Below are positions 15,657-24,103 of a DNA stretch of 64,000 nt, one piece after another; position 1 is the stretch's first letter, and every line of letters starts with the position of its first letter. Under the pieces are notes generated by a model. It was not told where the DNA came from. It was given only the letters and a program-made list of their open reading frames with translations, and did no database searches. The stretch spans positions 6,407-70,406 of the forward strand of contig CAZAYP010000024.1 of NCBI GenBank assembly GCA_964489425.1, written 5' to 3'. The translations under genes and the position numbers were made by a program. The stretch is from CAZAYP01 sp964489425 [NCBI: uncultured Verrucomicrobiota bacterium] (GTDB lineage Bacteria; Verrucomicrobiota; Kiritimatiellia; RZYC01).

Positions 15657-18446
15657 CTAGCGGGTCTTCTCGATCAGCAATTTAAGGGTGTCCAATCCGC
15701 GCTCGATACGTTCCATGCTCTCGGTGCCGATCGACACCCGCACGAAGGCATCGCAGCTCGGGCCGTAGCCGAGACCGGGCACCACGCAGATGTGGTGCTC
15801 CTGCAGCAGGCGCGTGCAGAACTCCTCGGACCCCAGGCGCGAGGGCGCGATGGAGACAAAGAAGTAGAAGGTGGCGGTGCCGGGCAGGTAGCGCAGCCCG
15901 ATGCGATCCATGTAGCGCCCGACCGCCTGGCGGCGCTTGACCACGTCGGCGATTTGCGGCTTGGTGATGCGGATGATCTCGTCAAAGTGGCGCGCCAGGT
16001 AATACTCCAGAATCGTGGCCGGACACGTGACCAGGTGCTGGTTAATCTTGAGGATCTGGTCGATCATATCCGCGTTGGTAATCACATAGCCCACGCGCCA
16101 ACCGGACATGCCGTAGTTCTTGGACATGGAGTTGCACAGGATCAGCCGGCGCTTCTCGCGGTCCAGGTTGCCGATGGAGATGAACCGCTCCTCCTCCAGC
16201 AGAAAGTCGCTGTAGGCCTCGTCCGAGAGCACGAACAGGTTGTACTTCTCCGCCAGCTTGTAGAGGTGCGAGAGCTCCTCGAGCGTGAACACGTTGCCGC
16301 GCGGGTTGTTGGGGTTGTTGATAATGATGACCTTGGTCCGGTTGGTGATGTACTTCTCGAAGTCCAGCACCTCCGCGTAGTGGGGAACCATCACCGGTAC
16401 GCCGTAGCACAGCTTGACCTGCTCGGGGTAACTCACCCAGGCCGGCTCGTGGATCAGCGCCTCGTCGCCCGGGTTGAGCACCGCCATCAGCGCCATGTGG
16501 ATGGCGATCTTGGACCCGGCCGTGATGATGATCTCGCGCTCCGGATCGAAGTGCACCTCGTAATGGTCAAGAAAGTAACGCGCCAGCTTCTCGCGCAGCT
16601 CCGGCACGCCGCGCGAGTGGCTGTAGTGGTAAATCTGCGGAAACGGCAGGTCCTTGAAATCAAACAACGGGATATCAAAGAACGCCTCGCCCAGCGACAG
16701 GACCGTGACATCTTCGCCGCGGCGTTTCATTTCGTAGACCATGTTGTTGTACTTGATCGACATGGCCTGGCTGCTGGCCGCCACCACGCGCGACGGCTGG
16801 AAATACCGGCTTTCGTTGAGGCGCGGCCCCGCCGGCGCCGGCTGGTCCCCGCCGGCGCGCAGCTTTTCCTCCAGCCACAGGCGGATCTTGGCCTTCTGGA
16901 TTTTGCCGCTGGAGCTGTGGGGAAACTCCTCCAGCTCCACGTATTGGGACGGTTGTTGGACCGCCGCCAGCTGTTTCTTGCACAGGAGTTTCAGCTCCTT
17001 GATCACGGCCCCGAAATCAGCCCCCTCGTCCAGCCGCACCACCGCGGTGATGTCTTCGCCCATCAGCGGGTGCGGCATGCCCACGGCCGCGCATTCGCGC
17101 ACGGCCGGGTGGCGGTGCAGGACGTCTTCGATCGCCGCCGGGCTGATGTTGATCCCGCCGCGGATAATCAGGTCTTTCTTGCGGCCGGTGATGAACAGGC
17201 GGCCGGCGCTGTCCCACCGGCCGATGTCGCCCGTGGCGAACCACGCGGCGGGTTCCAGCGCATCGGCGTCCCCGTGGTCGTGGTTGAAATAGCCGCGCAT
17301 CAGGTACGGGGTCTGCACCAGGATCTCGCCCTCGGCGCCCGCTTCGGCATCGCGGCCGGCCTTGTCCACGAGGCGCACGGCCACGCCGGGCATCCGCTGG
17401 CCGACCCCGCCGGTGGGCCCCGGGTCGGCGGGGGTGTTGGTGGTGATGAAAAAGGTTTCCGACAGGCCATAGTTCTCGCAGATCCGGACTCCGTACCGGG
17501 CCTCGAAATCGTTGCGCAGCGGTTGCGGCAGGGGCGCGGTGCCGGCCAGCACCAGCTTGACGTGCGCCCGCGCGTACTCCGGTCCCTCGGCGCCGCGATC
17601 AAGCTCCATCAGGATGGACATGATCGTCGGCACCAGCCACAGGGTGTTGACGCCGTGCGCGCGGATCGGTTTCCAGAAATTCAGCACGGCGTCCGCGCCG
17701 AACGTGCGGGTCACCACCACGCTGGCCCCGGCCGTGTACGGCAGCAGCAGCAGGTTGTAGTACCCGCCGAGATAGGTCATGGACAGCAGGTTGATGAACC
17801 GGTTTTCCGGCGTGATGCCCAGCTGCTTGCAGAACAGCGCGCCGTTGCCGAGCAGCGAACCGATCCGGTGCACCACGCCCTTGGGATCCGCGGTCGTGCC
17901 GGAGGTGTACACGATGACCAGGTCATCGCGGGCCGAGATGCCTTCCAGCGGGACAAAGCCGTCGGCCGCGGGCAGGCTCTCGAACACCGGCAGGTCAACC
18001 GGCCAGCCACCCTTGGGGGCCGTGGCCGGGTCGCCGGCGCCCAGCAGCAGGACGCGCACGCCGTCCTTCGCCAAGGCCGGCACGCTGACTTTCTTGATCA
18101 CGTCCGTGGCCACCACCAGCACGCGCGCGCCGCTGTGCCGGATGATGAAGCCAATCTGCGCCTCGGACAGCACGGGGTTGAGCGGCACCACCACCACCCC
18201 GCGGTAGAGACAGCCGAAATACAGCTCCGCCAGCGCCGCGCTGTTACCGGCCAGCACCGCGAGCCGGTCGCCCTTGCCCAGCCCCAGGCCGGCGAGCTGG
18301 GCGCCCACGGCCGCGGCGCGGGCGTGAAACTGCGCGTAGGTCAGCGTCGCGCCCGTGACGCCATCGATGAGGAACGGGCGCGCCCCATGCTTAACCGGGT
18401 TCTGCTGCAGTATTTCGATGGCGTCTTTCAAGGGCAATCTCCTCAA
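15657..18446 (-). CDS. Fusion: AMP-forming acyl/aminoacyl ligase plus class I/II aminotransferase
   Basis: A 929-residue two-enzyme protein. Residues 1-530 are an ANL adenylating enzyme: YTSGTTADPKG (180-190), YGLSE (326-330), TGD (405-407), and SSSGKIQKAKIR (511-522) with the catalytic Lys515. Residues 545-929 are a fold-type I aminotransferase: NPNNPRG (711-717), DEAY (742-745), and SMSKNYGMSGWRVGY with the PLP Lys776. Both active sites look intact. It could make an amino acid from a keto acid, or activate an acid, and load the ACP encoded at 12839. The neighbouring M29-like and AAC(3)-like genes would complete the pathway. This combination is not one I recognise. Confidence 0.88.
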   Translation of the reverse strand: MRRLPLKDAIEILQQNPVKHGARPFLIDGVTGATLTYAQFHARAAAVGAQLAGLGLGKGDRLAVLAGNSAALAELYFGCLYRGVVVVPLNPVLSEAQIGFIIRHSGARVLVVATDVIKKVSVPALAKDGVRVLLLGAGDPATAPKGGWPVDLPVFESLPAADGFVPLEGISARDDLVIVYTSGTTADPKGVVHRIGSLLGNGALFCKQLGITPENRFINLLSMTYLGGYYNLLLLPYTAGASVVVTRTFGADAVLNFWKPIRAHGVNTLWLVPTIMSILMELDRGAEGPEYARAHVKLVLAGTAPLPQPLRNDFEARYGVRICENYGLSETFFITTNTPADPGPTGGVGQRMPGVAVRLVDKAGRDAEAGAEGEILVQTPYLMRGYFNHDHGDADALEPAAWFATGDIGRWDSAGRLFITGRKKDLIIRGGINISPAAIEDVLHRHPAVRECAAVGMPHPLMGEDITAVVRLDEGADFGAVIKELKLLCKKQLAAVQQPSQYVELEEFPHSSSGKIQKAKIRLWLEEKLRAGGDQPAPAGPRLNESRYFQPSRVVAASSQAMSIKYNNMVYEMKRRGEDVTVLSLGEAFFDIPLFDFKDLPFPQIYHYSHSRGVPELREKLARYFLDHYEVHFDPEREIIITAGSKIAIHMALMAVLNPGDEALIHEPAWVSYPEQVKLCYGVPVMVPHYAEVLDFEKYITNRTKVIIINNPNNPRGNVFTLEELSHLYKLAEKYNLFVLSDEAYSDFLLEEERFISIGNLDREKRRLILCNSMSKNYGMSGWRVGYVITNADMIDQILKINQHLVTCPATILEYYLARHFDEIIRITKPQIADVVKRRQAVGRYMDRIGLRYLPGTATFYFFVSIAPSRLGSEEFCTRLLQEHHICVVPGLGYGPSCDAFVRVSIGTESMERIERGLDTLKLLIEKTR

Positions 18447-18452
18447 TAAAGG

Positions 18453-19370
18453 TCAAAAATTATAAATGTGGACACCCTGACGGGCAAGTTCCAAAAATCG
18501 AGGCAGGAACAGGTCGGCGCGCGCCAGGGAACAATCCATGCCCAAGAGGGCGCGATGCTCCACAATCGATGCGTCGAGGTGTTTGAGCATGGGCGCCGGG
18601 TTGGTGCGGATGGCCCAGCGGGTGCGCAACACGAAGTGCGGCACGTCAAGCCGGGCGCCCGCATCGTCTTCCACCTGCATGATGTGCGGCGCGGGCGGAT
18701 ACACGCGCGCCGGGAACGCCTCCCCGAGCATGTCTTCACCGCAGTGAAACATGGTGTTGGTGATGGCCGGTACGCCTAGGCACAGGACCCGCGCCCGGCA
18801 CTCGGCGAAACGTGCATACGGCGACAGCGGCCCGGAGGGATACGGCGAACGGTGGTGATCGCCGACCAGGTGCTCGGCCGCCGGGCCCAGCGCGGCCACG
18901 GATCGCATCTGGGCGCTGCGCCGCACGCCGGCCTGGCGCCGGAACAGCTCCGTCACCATGCCCGTGATCGACGGCGTGTCGCGCAGCGAGAACACCGGGT
19001 TCGCCGCGCCGGGGGGGAACCACGGGAATGCGGGCATGCACAGGGTGCCGGTCAGGCCGAGCATGCGCTGCAGCATGGCGATGAACTGGAACGGGGTCAG
19101 GCCGAACGTCTTGAGCTGGTCCCACGAGCTGTGCACCATCAGCACCGCGCCCGCCGGGATGCCCCAGTCGCAGAGGAAACGCTCGAGGGCTCCCGCCGTG
19201 CGCGCCGGGTCCCGGGCCGCGGCCGGCCGTTGGGCCGACGCTGGCCTGCGTTGCGGCGCCATGCGCCCGCGTGCCCCGCGATAGAGCCTGGCGCCCAGCA
19301 GGTAGAGGCCGGGGAAGCAATACCCGAAGACGCGGACCAGGAAATGCCTGCGAAGGGCGTTCTTGTTCAC
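18453..19370 (-). CDS. AAC(3)-family N-acyltransferase
   Basis: 305 residues from a GTG that overlaps the GT9 stop by four bases (GTGA). It belongs to the antibiotic N-acetyltransferase (AAC(3)/YokD) family: VHSSWDQLKTFGLTP, GTLCMPAFPW, DTPSITGMVTELFRR, then SVAALGPAAEHL and CLGVPAITNTMFHCGED. The canonical His of the HPTHSVAA motif is replaced (SAQMRSVAA). Position directly upstream of the ligase-aminotransferase fusion suggests it transfers an acyl group to an amino sugar rather than to an aminoglycoside drug. Confidence 0.85.
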   Translation of the reverse strand: MNKNALRRHFLVRVFGYCFPGLYLLGARLYRGARGRMAPQRRPASAQRPAAARDPARTAGALERFLCDWGIPAGAVLMVHSSWDQLKTFGLTPFQFIAMLQRMLGLTGTLCMPAFPWFPPGAANPVFSLRDTPSITGMVTELFRRQAGVRRSAQMRSVAALGPAAEHLVGDHHRSPYPSGPLSPYARFAECRARVLCLGVPAITNTMFHCGEDMLGEAFPARVYPPAPHIMQVEDDAGARLDVPHFVLRTRWAIRTNPAPMLKHLDASIVEHRALLGMDCSLARADLFLPRFLELARQGVHIYNF

Positions 19371-20434
19371 GGTGCCGGCCGGTCCAGAATCTCTTGCGCC
19401 TTGGCGCACACGGTGTCCGGCGCGATGGCGCGCATGCAGGCGGGGTCCGGGCAGCGCGCTTGCGCGGCCTGCTCGGAAATGTCCCGGTTGCAGGGGCTGC
19501 AGGGCAGGTCCTGGCGCAGCAGGACCACGTTGGGCCCGCGCGGCGCGGTGCGCGCGTAGTCGGTGGGGCCGTACAGCGCGATCAGCGGCCGGCCCAGGGC
19601 ATGCGCCAGGTGCATGATGCCGCTGTCATGGGTGATGACCAGGCGCGCGCCGGACAAAACCGCGGCCAGTTCGTTCAGGTTCGTGTTGCCGGCGGTGTTG
19701 ATCAGCGCCGGGTGCCGCTCCACCAGCGGCCGGACAAACGCGGCGTATTCAGCCGCGCTGCCCACGGCCACGATGCCCAAGGCCGGCCGGCGGGCCTGCA
19801 GCCGCGCGATCAGGGCGCTGAAGTGGTCCATGGGCCAGCGTTTGGCGGTCGCCACCCCGTTGGCCGCGCCAAACTGGACGCACAGGTATTCCGCGGGCAG
19901 GTTGAACCGCGCCAGATCAACCGGCGCGGGTTTGAGCGCGATGAACGTCTGATAATCCCGCGGCAGCCGCCGCTCAAACAGCTTCTCAACCAGGTCGAAG
20001 TACATATCCGGTTCCCACTCACCGTCCGCGAACGGAACCTGCCGCACGCGGCCACGCCCCAGGCTGCGGTACAGGCGCGCAATCCGCGCGGTGCGCTGCG
20101 GATGCGCGTGGGCCAGGATGCGCCGGGCGTTGGACAGGCACACCAGCAGGTGCAGCCACCCACGCACCGACCCGTAGGGCACGAGCAGCACGTCGTAATG
20201 GCGTTGGTTGAGCCGCCGGAGGATCGCGGCTTTTTCCCGCCACCCGGGCTGGCGGGGAATCTGCTCCATGGCGTGGATCAGCGGGGAGCCGGCCAATACC
20301 TCCAGAGCGCCGGTCTGGTTGTGGCCCACCAGGTCCACCTGCGCCTCCGGGTCATAGCGGTGCAACTGGCGAATCATGGCGGTCTGCTGGATGAAATTTC
20401 CCAGCCCGCTGAAGGCGGTGATGAGGTACTTCAA
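19367..20434 (-). CDS. Glycosyltransferase family 9 (heptosyltransferase-like)
   Basis: 355-residue GT-B enzyme of the WaaC/WaaF family. N-terminal motif ITAFSGLGNFIQQTAMIRQL, and the C-terminal donor site CVQFGAANGVATAKRWP, ITHDSGIMHLAHALGRPLIALYGPTDY. A late Cys-rich segment (DLPCSPCNRD and CPDPACM) is common in this family. It transfers a heptose or other sugar, usually to LPS core-like acceptors. Immediately upstream lies the type B element with a GxxExxY gene, whose left arm ends close to this gene's start. Confidence 0.9.
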   Translation of the reverse strand: MKYLITAFSGLGNFIQQTAMIRQLHRYDPEAQVDLVGHNQTGALEVLAGSPLIHAMEQIPRQPGWREKAAILRRLNQRHYDVLLVPYGSVRGWLHLLVCLSNARRILAHAHPQRTARIARLYRSLGRGRVRQVPFADGEWEPDMYFDLVEKLFERRLPRDYQTFIALKPAPVDLARFNLPAEYLCVQFGAANGVATAKRWPMDHFSALIARLQARRPALGIVAVGSAAEYAAFVRPLVERHPALINTAGNTNLNELAAVLSGARLVITHDSGIMHLAHALGRPLIALYGPTDYARTAPRGPNVVLLRQDLPCSPCNRDISEQAAQARCPDPACMRAIAPDTVCAKAQEILDRPAP

Positions 20435-20438
20435 ATTG

Positions 20439-20882
20439 TCTCACACAAAGACACAAAGACACCAAGATTCAGTCGAGTTGACCGTGTATGATACGGGCTA
20501 TGCCGTCTTTCATCAGCGCTTCGCCGAAATTCAACAAAAAACCGAGCCGCATGCCTGTCAGTTTCAGATAGGTCAGAACCTGCTTTTTATGCGCGGGGCT
20601 CGTGGTTTCAACCGACTTCAGCTCCAGAATGACCTGATTTTCCACAATAATATCGGCACGAAAACCTTCGTCGAACTGGATGCCATGAAAATTGATTGGG
20701 ATAGGAACTTGTCGTTTCACCCTCAGTCCAGCCCCTTGCAGCATGTGCGCCAGCAACACCTCGTATACGCTCTCCAACAATCCAGGCCCAAGCTCCGTGT
20801 GCAGCTTCACCGCGCAATCCACAATGATTTTGCCTAGTTGATTCTCGGTCATCCCTTCGTGCCTTGGTGTCTTTGTGTGAGA
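20439..20882. mobile_element. Type B inverted-repeat element carrying a GxxExxY gene
   Basis: A 444-bp unit that exactly fills the gap between the GT9 start and the DegT stop. Left arm 20439-20466 reads TCTCACACAAAGACACAAAG plus ACACCAAG; right arm 20854-20882 reads CCTTCGTGCCTTGGTGTC plus TTTGTGTGAGA. The arms are inverted copies made of eight-base ACACAAAG units. They enclose one gene. The right arm abuts the DegT stop codon at 20883. A gene-less pair is at 38398-38476 and a single arm at 24025. Confidence 0.75.
20469..20852 (-). CDS. GxxExxY protein (PD-(D/E)XK nuclease superfamily)
   Basis: 127 residues with the motif GLLESVY (24-30) and the nuclease core Asp67 followed by ELK (77-79). 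It is only distantly similar to the copy at 13166-13573, though both sit in elements of almost identical length. The gene is bounded by type B arms. It breaks the cotranscribed GT9/DegT order without disrupting either gene. No partner gene is visible. Confidence 0.9.
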   Translation of the reverse strand: MTENQLGKIIVDCAVKLHTELGPGLLESVYEVLLAHMLQGAGLRVKRQVPIPINFHGIQFDEGFRADIIVENQVILELKSVETTSPAHKKQVLTYLKLTGMRLGFLLNFGEALMKDGIARIIHGQLD

Positions 20883-21998
20883 TTACTCTGGAATCTTTCC
20901 CAGAAACTCGCGCACGGCCGCCACCACGTAATCTTGCTGTTTATCGGTCATCTCCGGATACATGGGCAGGGAGAGGATTTCGTCCTGAAACCGGGCCGCC
21001 ACCGGGAACTCCTCCGCCTTATGGCCCAAGTATTCATAGGCCTTGAGGAACGGCAGCGCCGTGGGGTAATGGATGGCGGTTTCAATGCCACGCCGGTTCA
21101 GGAACGCCATCAGTTCCGCGCGGCGCGGCACCCGTACGCAGTAAACGTGGAATATGTGCGACGCCCCCGGCCGCGTGCGCGGGGTGACCACCCCCGGCAG
21201 GTCGCGCAGCAGCGCGCTATACCGTTGCGCCAGGTCGGCGCGCCGCCGGTTCCAGCCCGCCAGGTGCGGCAGCTTGACCGAGAGGATGGCCGCCTGCAGG
21301 CCGTCCAGCCGGCTGTTGATGCCCTCGATCTCGTGCTCGTGTTTTTTCAACGACCCGTGGTTGGCGTACTTGCGGCACTGGGCGGCCAGATCGTCGTCGT
21401 CGGTGAGGATACATCCGGCATCCCCATAGGCGCCCAGGTTTTTGCCCGGGTAGAAGCTGAACGTGCTGGCCACGCCAAACCGCCCCACCGGCCGGCCCTC
21501 GAACTCCGCCAAGTGGGCTTGGGCGCAGTCCTCGATCAGGTGCAGCCCGCGGCGCGCGCACAGGTCACAGAGGCGCCCCATGTCGGCGGGCTGGCCATAC
21601 AGGTGCACTGGGATGATGGCCTTGGTTCCTGGCGTGATCTTGGCCTCGATCAGGTCGGTGTTGAGGTGAAAGTAATCAGGATCAATGTCCACGAACACCG
21701 GCCGCGCCCCGGCCTGGGTGATGGTTTCGGATGTGGAAATCCAGCTGGAGGCCGAGGTGATCACCTCGGCGCCCGGCCCGATGCCAAGCATCTTGAGCAC
21801 GATGTAGATCGCGTCCGTGCCGTTGGCGCAGCTCACGCAGTGGCGCGCCCCGTTGGCCGCCGCGAACTCTTCCTCGAACTGCCGCACGCGCGGGCCGCGG
21901 ATGAAGGCCGTGTCCTTGATCACCCCGCGGATCGCAGCATCGATATCTTTTTTAATGGTTTTATACTGGGCGTGCAAATCTACGAAAGGAACGTGCAT
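20883..21998 (-). CDS. DegT/DnrJ/EryC1 sugar aminotransferase
   Basis: 371-residue PLP aminotransferase acting on a nucleotide-linked keto sugar. Visible motifs: FVDLHAQYKTIKKDID, CANGTDAIYIVL (58-69), IEDCAQAH (155-162), and the PLP lysine in FYPGKNLGAYGDAG (K186). It resembles the WlbC/FdtB type that forms 3-amino sugars. The hexapeptide acyltransferase at 22123 lies just upstream and could acylate the product. The stop codon touches the arm of the type B element. Confidence 0.92.
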   Translation of the reverse strand: MHVPFVDLHAQYKTIKKDIDAAIRGVIKDTAFIRGPRVRQFEEEFAAANGARHCVSCANGTDAIYIVLKMLGIGPGAEVITSASSWISTSETITQAGARPVFVDIDPDYFHLNTDLIEAKITPGTKAIIPVHLYGQPADMGRLCDLCARRGLHLIEDCAQAHLAEFEGRPVGRFGVASTFSFYPGKNLGAYGDAGCILTDDDDLAAQCRKYANHGSLKKHEHEIEGINSRLDGLQAAILSVKLPHLAGWNRRRADLAQRYSALLRDLPGVVTPRTRPGASHIFHVYCVRVPRRAELMAFLNRRGIETAIHYPTALPFLKAYEYLGHKAEEFPVAARFQDEILSLPMYPEMTDKQQDYVVAAVREFLGKIPE

Positions 21999-22021
21999 GG
22001 TTGGCTCCGGATCGGATTAGT

Positions 22022-22108
22022 TGACTACGAATCGCACGAATCACGCGAATCAGAAGATAGCCTTGCGTGAAACCTCTGTATTCGTTCGATTCGCGCTATT
22101 CGTAGTTT
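22022..22108. repeat. Solitary type A palindrome
   Basis: Left arm ACTACGAATCGCACGAATCA plus CGCGAATCAG (22024-22053) and right arm CTGTATTCGTTCGATTCGCG plus CTATTCGTAGTTT (22076-22108) are inverted copies. It occupies the gap between the DegT and acyltransferase genes and carries no gene. Confidence 0.85.
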
Positions 22109-22122
22109 CCTTCTGGTTTGCT

Positions 22123-22593
22123 TCAAGTCAGCTTTCGCAGCAGCCGCGCGGGGTTGCCGACGTAGATACCCTTCTCCAGTAAATCCCGGGTCACCACCGC
22201 TCCGGCGCCGACCACCACCCCGTCCGCGATGGTTACCGGCAGGATCGTGGCATTGGTGCCGATGGCCACTCCGGCGCCCACCACGGTCGGCTTCCACAAC
22301 TCGCGCTGGCGCATGGCCGGCCCGCCGATGGCGAAGGGATCGTTGATGAACTTGGCGCCGTGGGATACGAACGAGTCGTCGCCAATCGTCACCATGTCGC
22401 AGATGAACGCATGCGACTGGATGCGGCAGCGTTTCCCAATGCGGGCGCCGCGCTGGATTTCCACGAAGGGGCCAATGGAGCTGTCGTCGCCGATGATGCA
22501 ACCGTAAAGGTTGACCGGCTTGACGATCTTCACGTTGCGGCCGAACTCCACGTCTACAATCGCGGCCTCGCGCAGGATGGGTTCGTTAGTCAT
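22123..22593 (-). CDS. Hexapeptide N-acyltransferase (WlbB/FdtC-like)
   Basis: 156-residue left-handed beta-helix acetyltransferase. Repeats: YGCIIGDDSSIGPFVEIQRG, ARIGKRCRIQSHAFI, CDMVTIGDDSFVSHGAKFIND, then VGAGVAIGTNATILP and GAGAVVTRDL with the closing GNPARLLRKL. It matches the class that N-acylates 3-amino nucleotide sugars and pairs naturally with the DegT gene next door. Its ATG at 22593 overlaps the stop of the upstream glycosyltransferase-like gene by four bases; the longer open frame to 22791 overlaps that gene and is rejected. Confidence 0.9.
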   Translation of the reverse strand: MTNEPILREAAIVDVEFGRNVKIVKPVNLYGCIIGDDSSIGPFVEIQRGARIGKRCRIQSHAFICDMVTIGDDSFVSHGAKFINDPFAIGGPAMRQRELWKPTVVGAGVAIGTNATILPVTIADGVVVGAGAVVTRDLLEKGIYVGNPARLLRKLT

Positions 22594-24074
22594 GCGGTCC
22601 TCCCGGCAGGGTGTTCGGCGATCACGCGCTGGATCTCGTCGAAGGCCCGCTGGCAGCGGGACGGTCCGCCGGCGGGCGGCGGCACGTCCCACATCTCTAG
22701 GACCCGTCGGCGTTCGGCCCGGTGCAGGGCCGGGTTGTCCAGGTACGCGCGGACAGCCTGGCCCACCTCCTCGCGGCTGTCGGCCATCCATGCGGCGCCT
22801 GATTGGACGATGGGCTTGTATACTTCGCGCTCGTACCCCACCCGGTACGAGTAGCCCAGGGCGCTGATTTCGCCGTAGTCGTAATTCAAATTGACCACCG
22901 GCTTGTCAAAGTGGAACGCCTCGACCACCAGCATGGAGCAGATGGTCACGATGACGTCCACGTTGGCCAGCACGTCCAGCCAGGCCAGGTCGGTCGGGCG
23001 CAGGTCGGTCCCGGCGCCGTCCGGCTCGGGAAGGTTGAGGCGCACGCAGGGATGCTGAGCATAATCCTGGAGATACTGCTTGGCGAGCGGGCTCCAGGTG
23101 TTGTTCGGCCGCAACAGGAGGATGACCTTGCCCAGCTTGCCGGCCTGGATGTCCGCCACCAGTTCCGCCAGGATGCGCGGCTCGGGCTTCACCAGGATGT
23201 CCTGGTTGGTGGGAAAGAGCAGCACGCGGTGGTCGGCCGGTATGTTGAAGCGGGTCCTGAAGTCGGCGGGTGACATCGCCGGCCGGGCGGTTTCCAGCCG
23301 GATCATGCCGACCGTGGCCAGCTGGTCGTCCCGGAACCCGTACAAATCCCGGGCCAGGGTGTTCATGGCCGGCCCCCAGCTCATCACGCGCTGGAACGGG
23401 AAGGTGAACTCTCCGTTGCGGGAGAAGTTGTCCCACGACGACGGGAACAGCACCAGCGGTGTGCGGCTTGACTGGGCGCTGTACTGGAAGGCGTAGCTGT
23501 CGAGCAGCCGCGTGGGCGCAGTGGCAATGGCCAGGGCCGGCCGTTCCGCCCGGAACAGGTTTTCGTAGTAAGGGTCGCGGAACAGGCGTTGCAGGCGCGG
23601 GTTGACCCGGTCCCACCCGCCGGCCAGGCGGGTGGCATGGTAGGCCAGCTGGCAGGCGCGGAAGGAGTGCTTGAAATAGGGCTTCTTGATCATGATGTTG
23701 AAGCGGCCGATCGGCTGGCCGGCCAGCCGGAAATCCGCATGCAGGGCGCTGTAGCGGACGTAGAACTTGCGCAGCCACGACCCGATCCTTCCGCCGGCCG
23801 GCGCGGGACTGGGCAACATCGTTACCGCCGGGCCGCCGTAGCGTTCCCGGAACTCCGCCGCGGCATGGTACGGGCTGAGCAACACGATCCGGTACCGATC
23901 CCGGAGCATGGCATACAGCGGCGTGTCCAGGAAATACTTCACCGAACGGCCGATGGGGATGGATATCAGGATGGTCTGCATCAGGTCAGAAACCGTTCCG
24001 ACGGCCTGCGGCCGGCCGCTCGGGCCTTCGTGTTTTTGTGTGAGAAAGGTCGGGGCATGGGCATCCAGCCTCAT
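22590..24074 (-). CDS. GT-B-like transferase, CDP-glycerol glycerophosphotransferase-like
   Basis: 494 residues with a C-terminal nucleotide-binding half reminiscent of CDP-glycerol glycerophosphotransferases and related GT-B enzymes: VLLFPTNQDILVKPEPRIL, VILLLRPNNTWSPLAKQYL, DVIVTICSMLVVEAFHFD, and KPVVNLNYD. The ATG at 24074 has GGAG eight bases upstream. However, the conserved domain begins only at an ATG at 23981, and a single type B repeat arm lies between the two. The first 31 residues may therefore be repeat-derived. A GTG at 24107 overlapping the TylF stop is a third option. Substrate unknown. Confidence 0.68.
   Translation of the reverse strand: MRLDAHAPTFLTQKHEGPSGRPQAVGTVSDLMQTILISIPIGRSVKYFLDTPLYAMLRDRYRIVLLSPYHAAAEFRERYGGPAVTMLPSPAPAGGRIGSWLRKFYVRYSALHADFRLAGQPIGRFNIMIKKPYFKHSFRACQLAYHATRLAGGWDRVNPRLQRLFRDPYYENLFRAERPALAIATAPTRLLDSYAFQYSAQSSRTPLVLFPSSWDNFSRNGEFTFPFQRVMSWGPAMNTLARDLYGFRDDQLATVGMIRLETARPAMSPADFRTRFNIPADHRVLLFPTNQDILVKPEPRILAELVADIQAGKLGKVILLLRPNNTWSPLAKQYLQDYAQHPCVRLNLPEPDGAGTDLRPTDLAWLDVLANVDVIVTICSMLVVEAFHFDKPVVNLNYDYGEISALGYSYRVGYEREVYKPIVQSGAAWMADSREEVGQAVRAYLDNPALHRAERRRVLEMWDVPPPAGGPSRCQRAFDEIQRVIAEHPAGRTA
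24025..24045. repeat. Single type B repeat arm
   Basis: CCTTCGTGTTTTTGTGTGAG matches the right arm of the type B element at 20854-20882 (CCTTCGTG...TTTGTGTGAGA). No partner arm is seen. It lies in the 5' part of the GT-B-like gene, coding TQKHEG in that frame. Confidence 0.7.
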
Positions 24075-24103
24075 AAGGATCTCTCCGTGCGCCGGCAGCC
24101 CGC

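Noticed and set aside
14535-18449. A 1304-residue plus-strand open frame opposite the ligase-aminotransferase fusion
   Set aside because: High GC content keeps antisense frames open. Its translation lacks any recognisable motif, while the minus frame shows full catalytic motifs and coupled neighbours.
18453-19370. AAC(3)-like gene as aminoglycoside resistance
   Set aside because: Position inside a glycan operon next to a ligase-aminotransferase and an altered HPTHS motif argue for a sugar N-acyltransferase.
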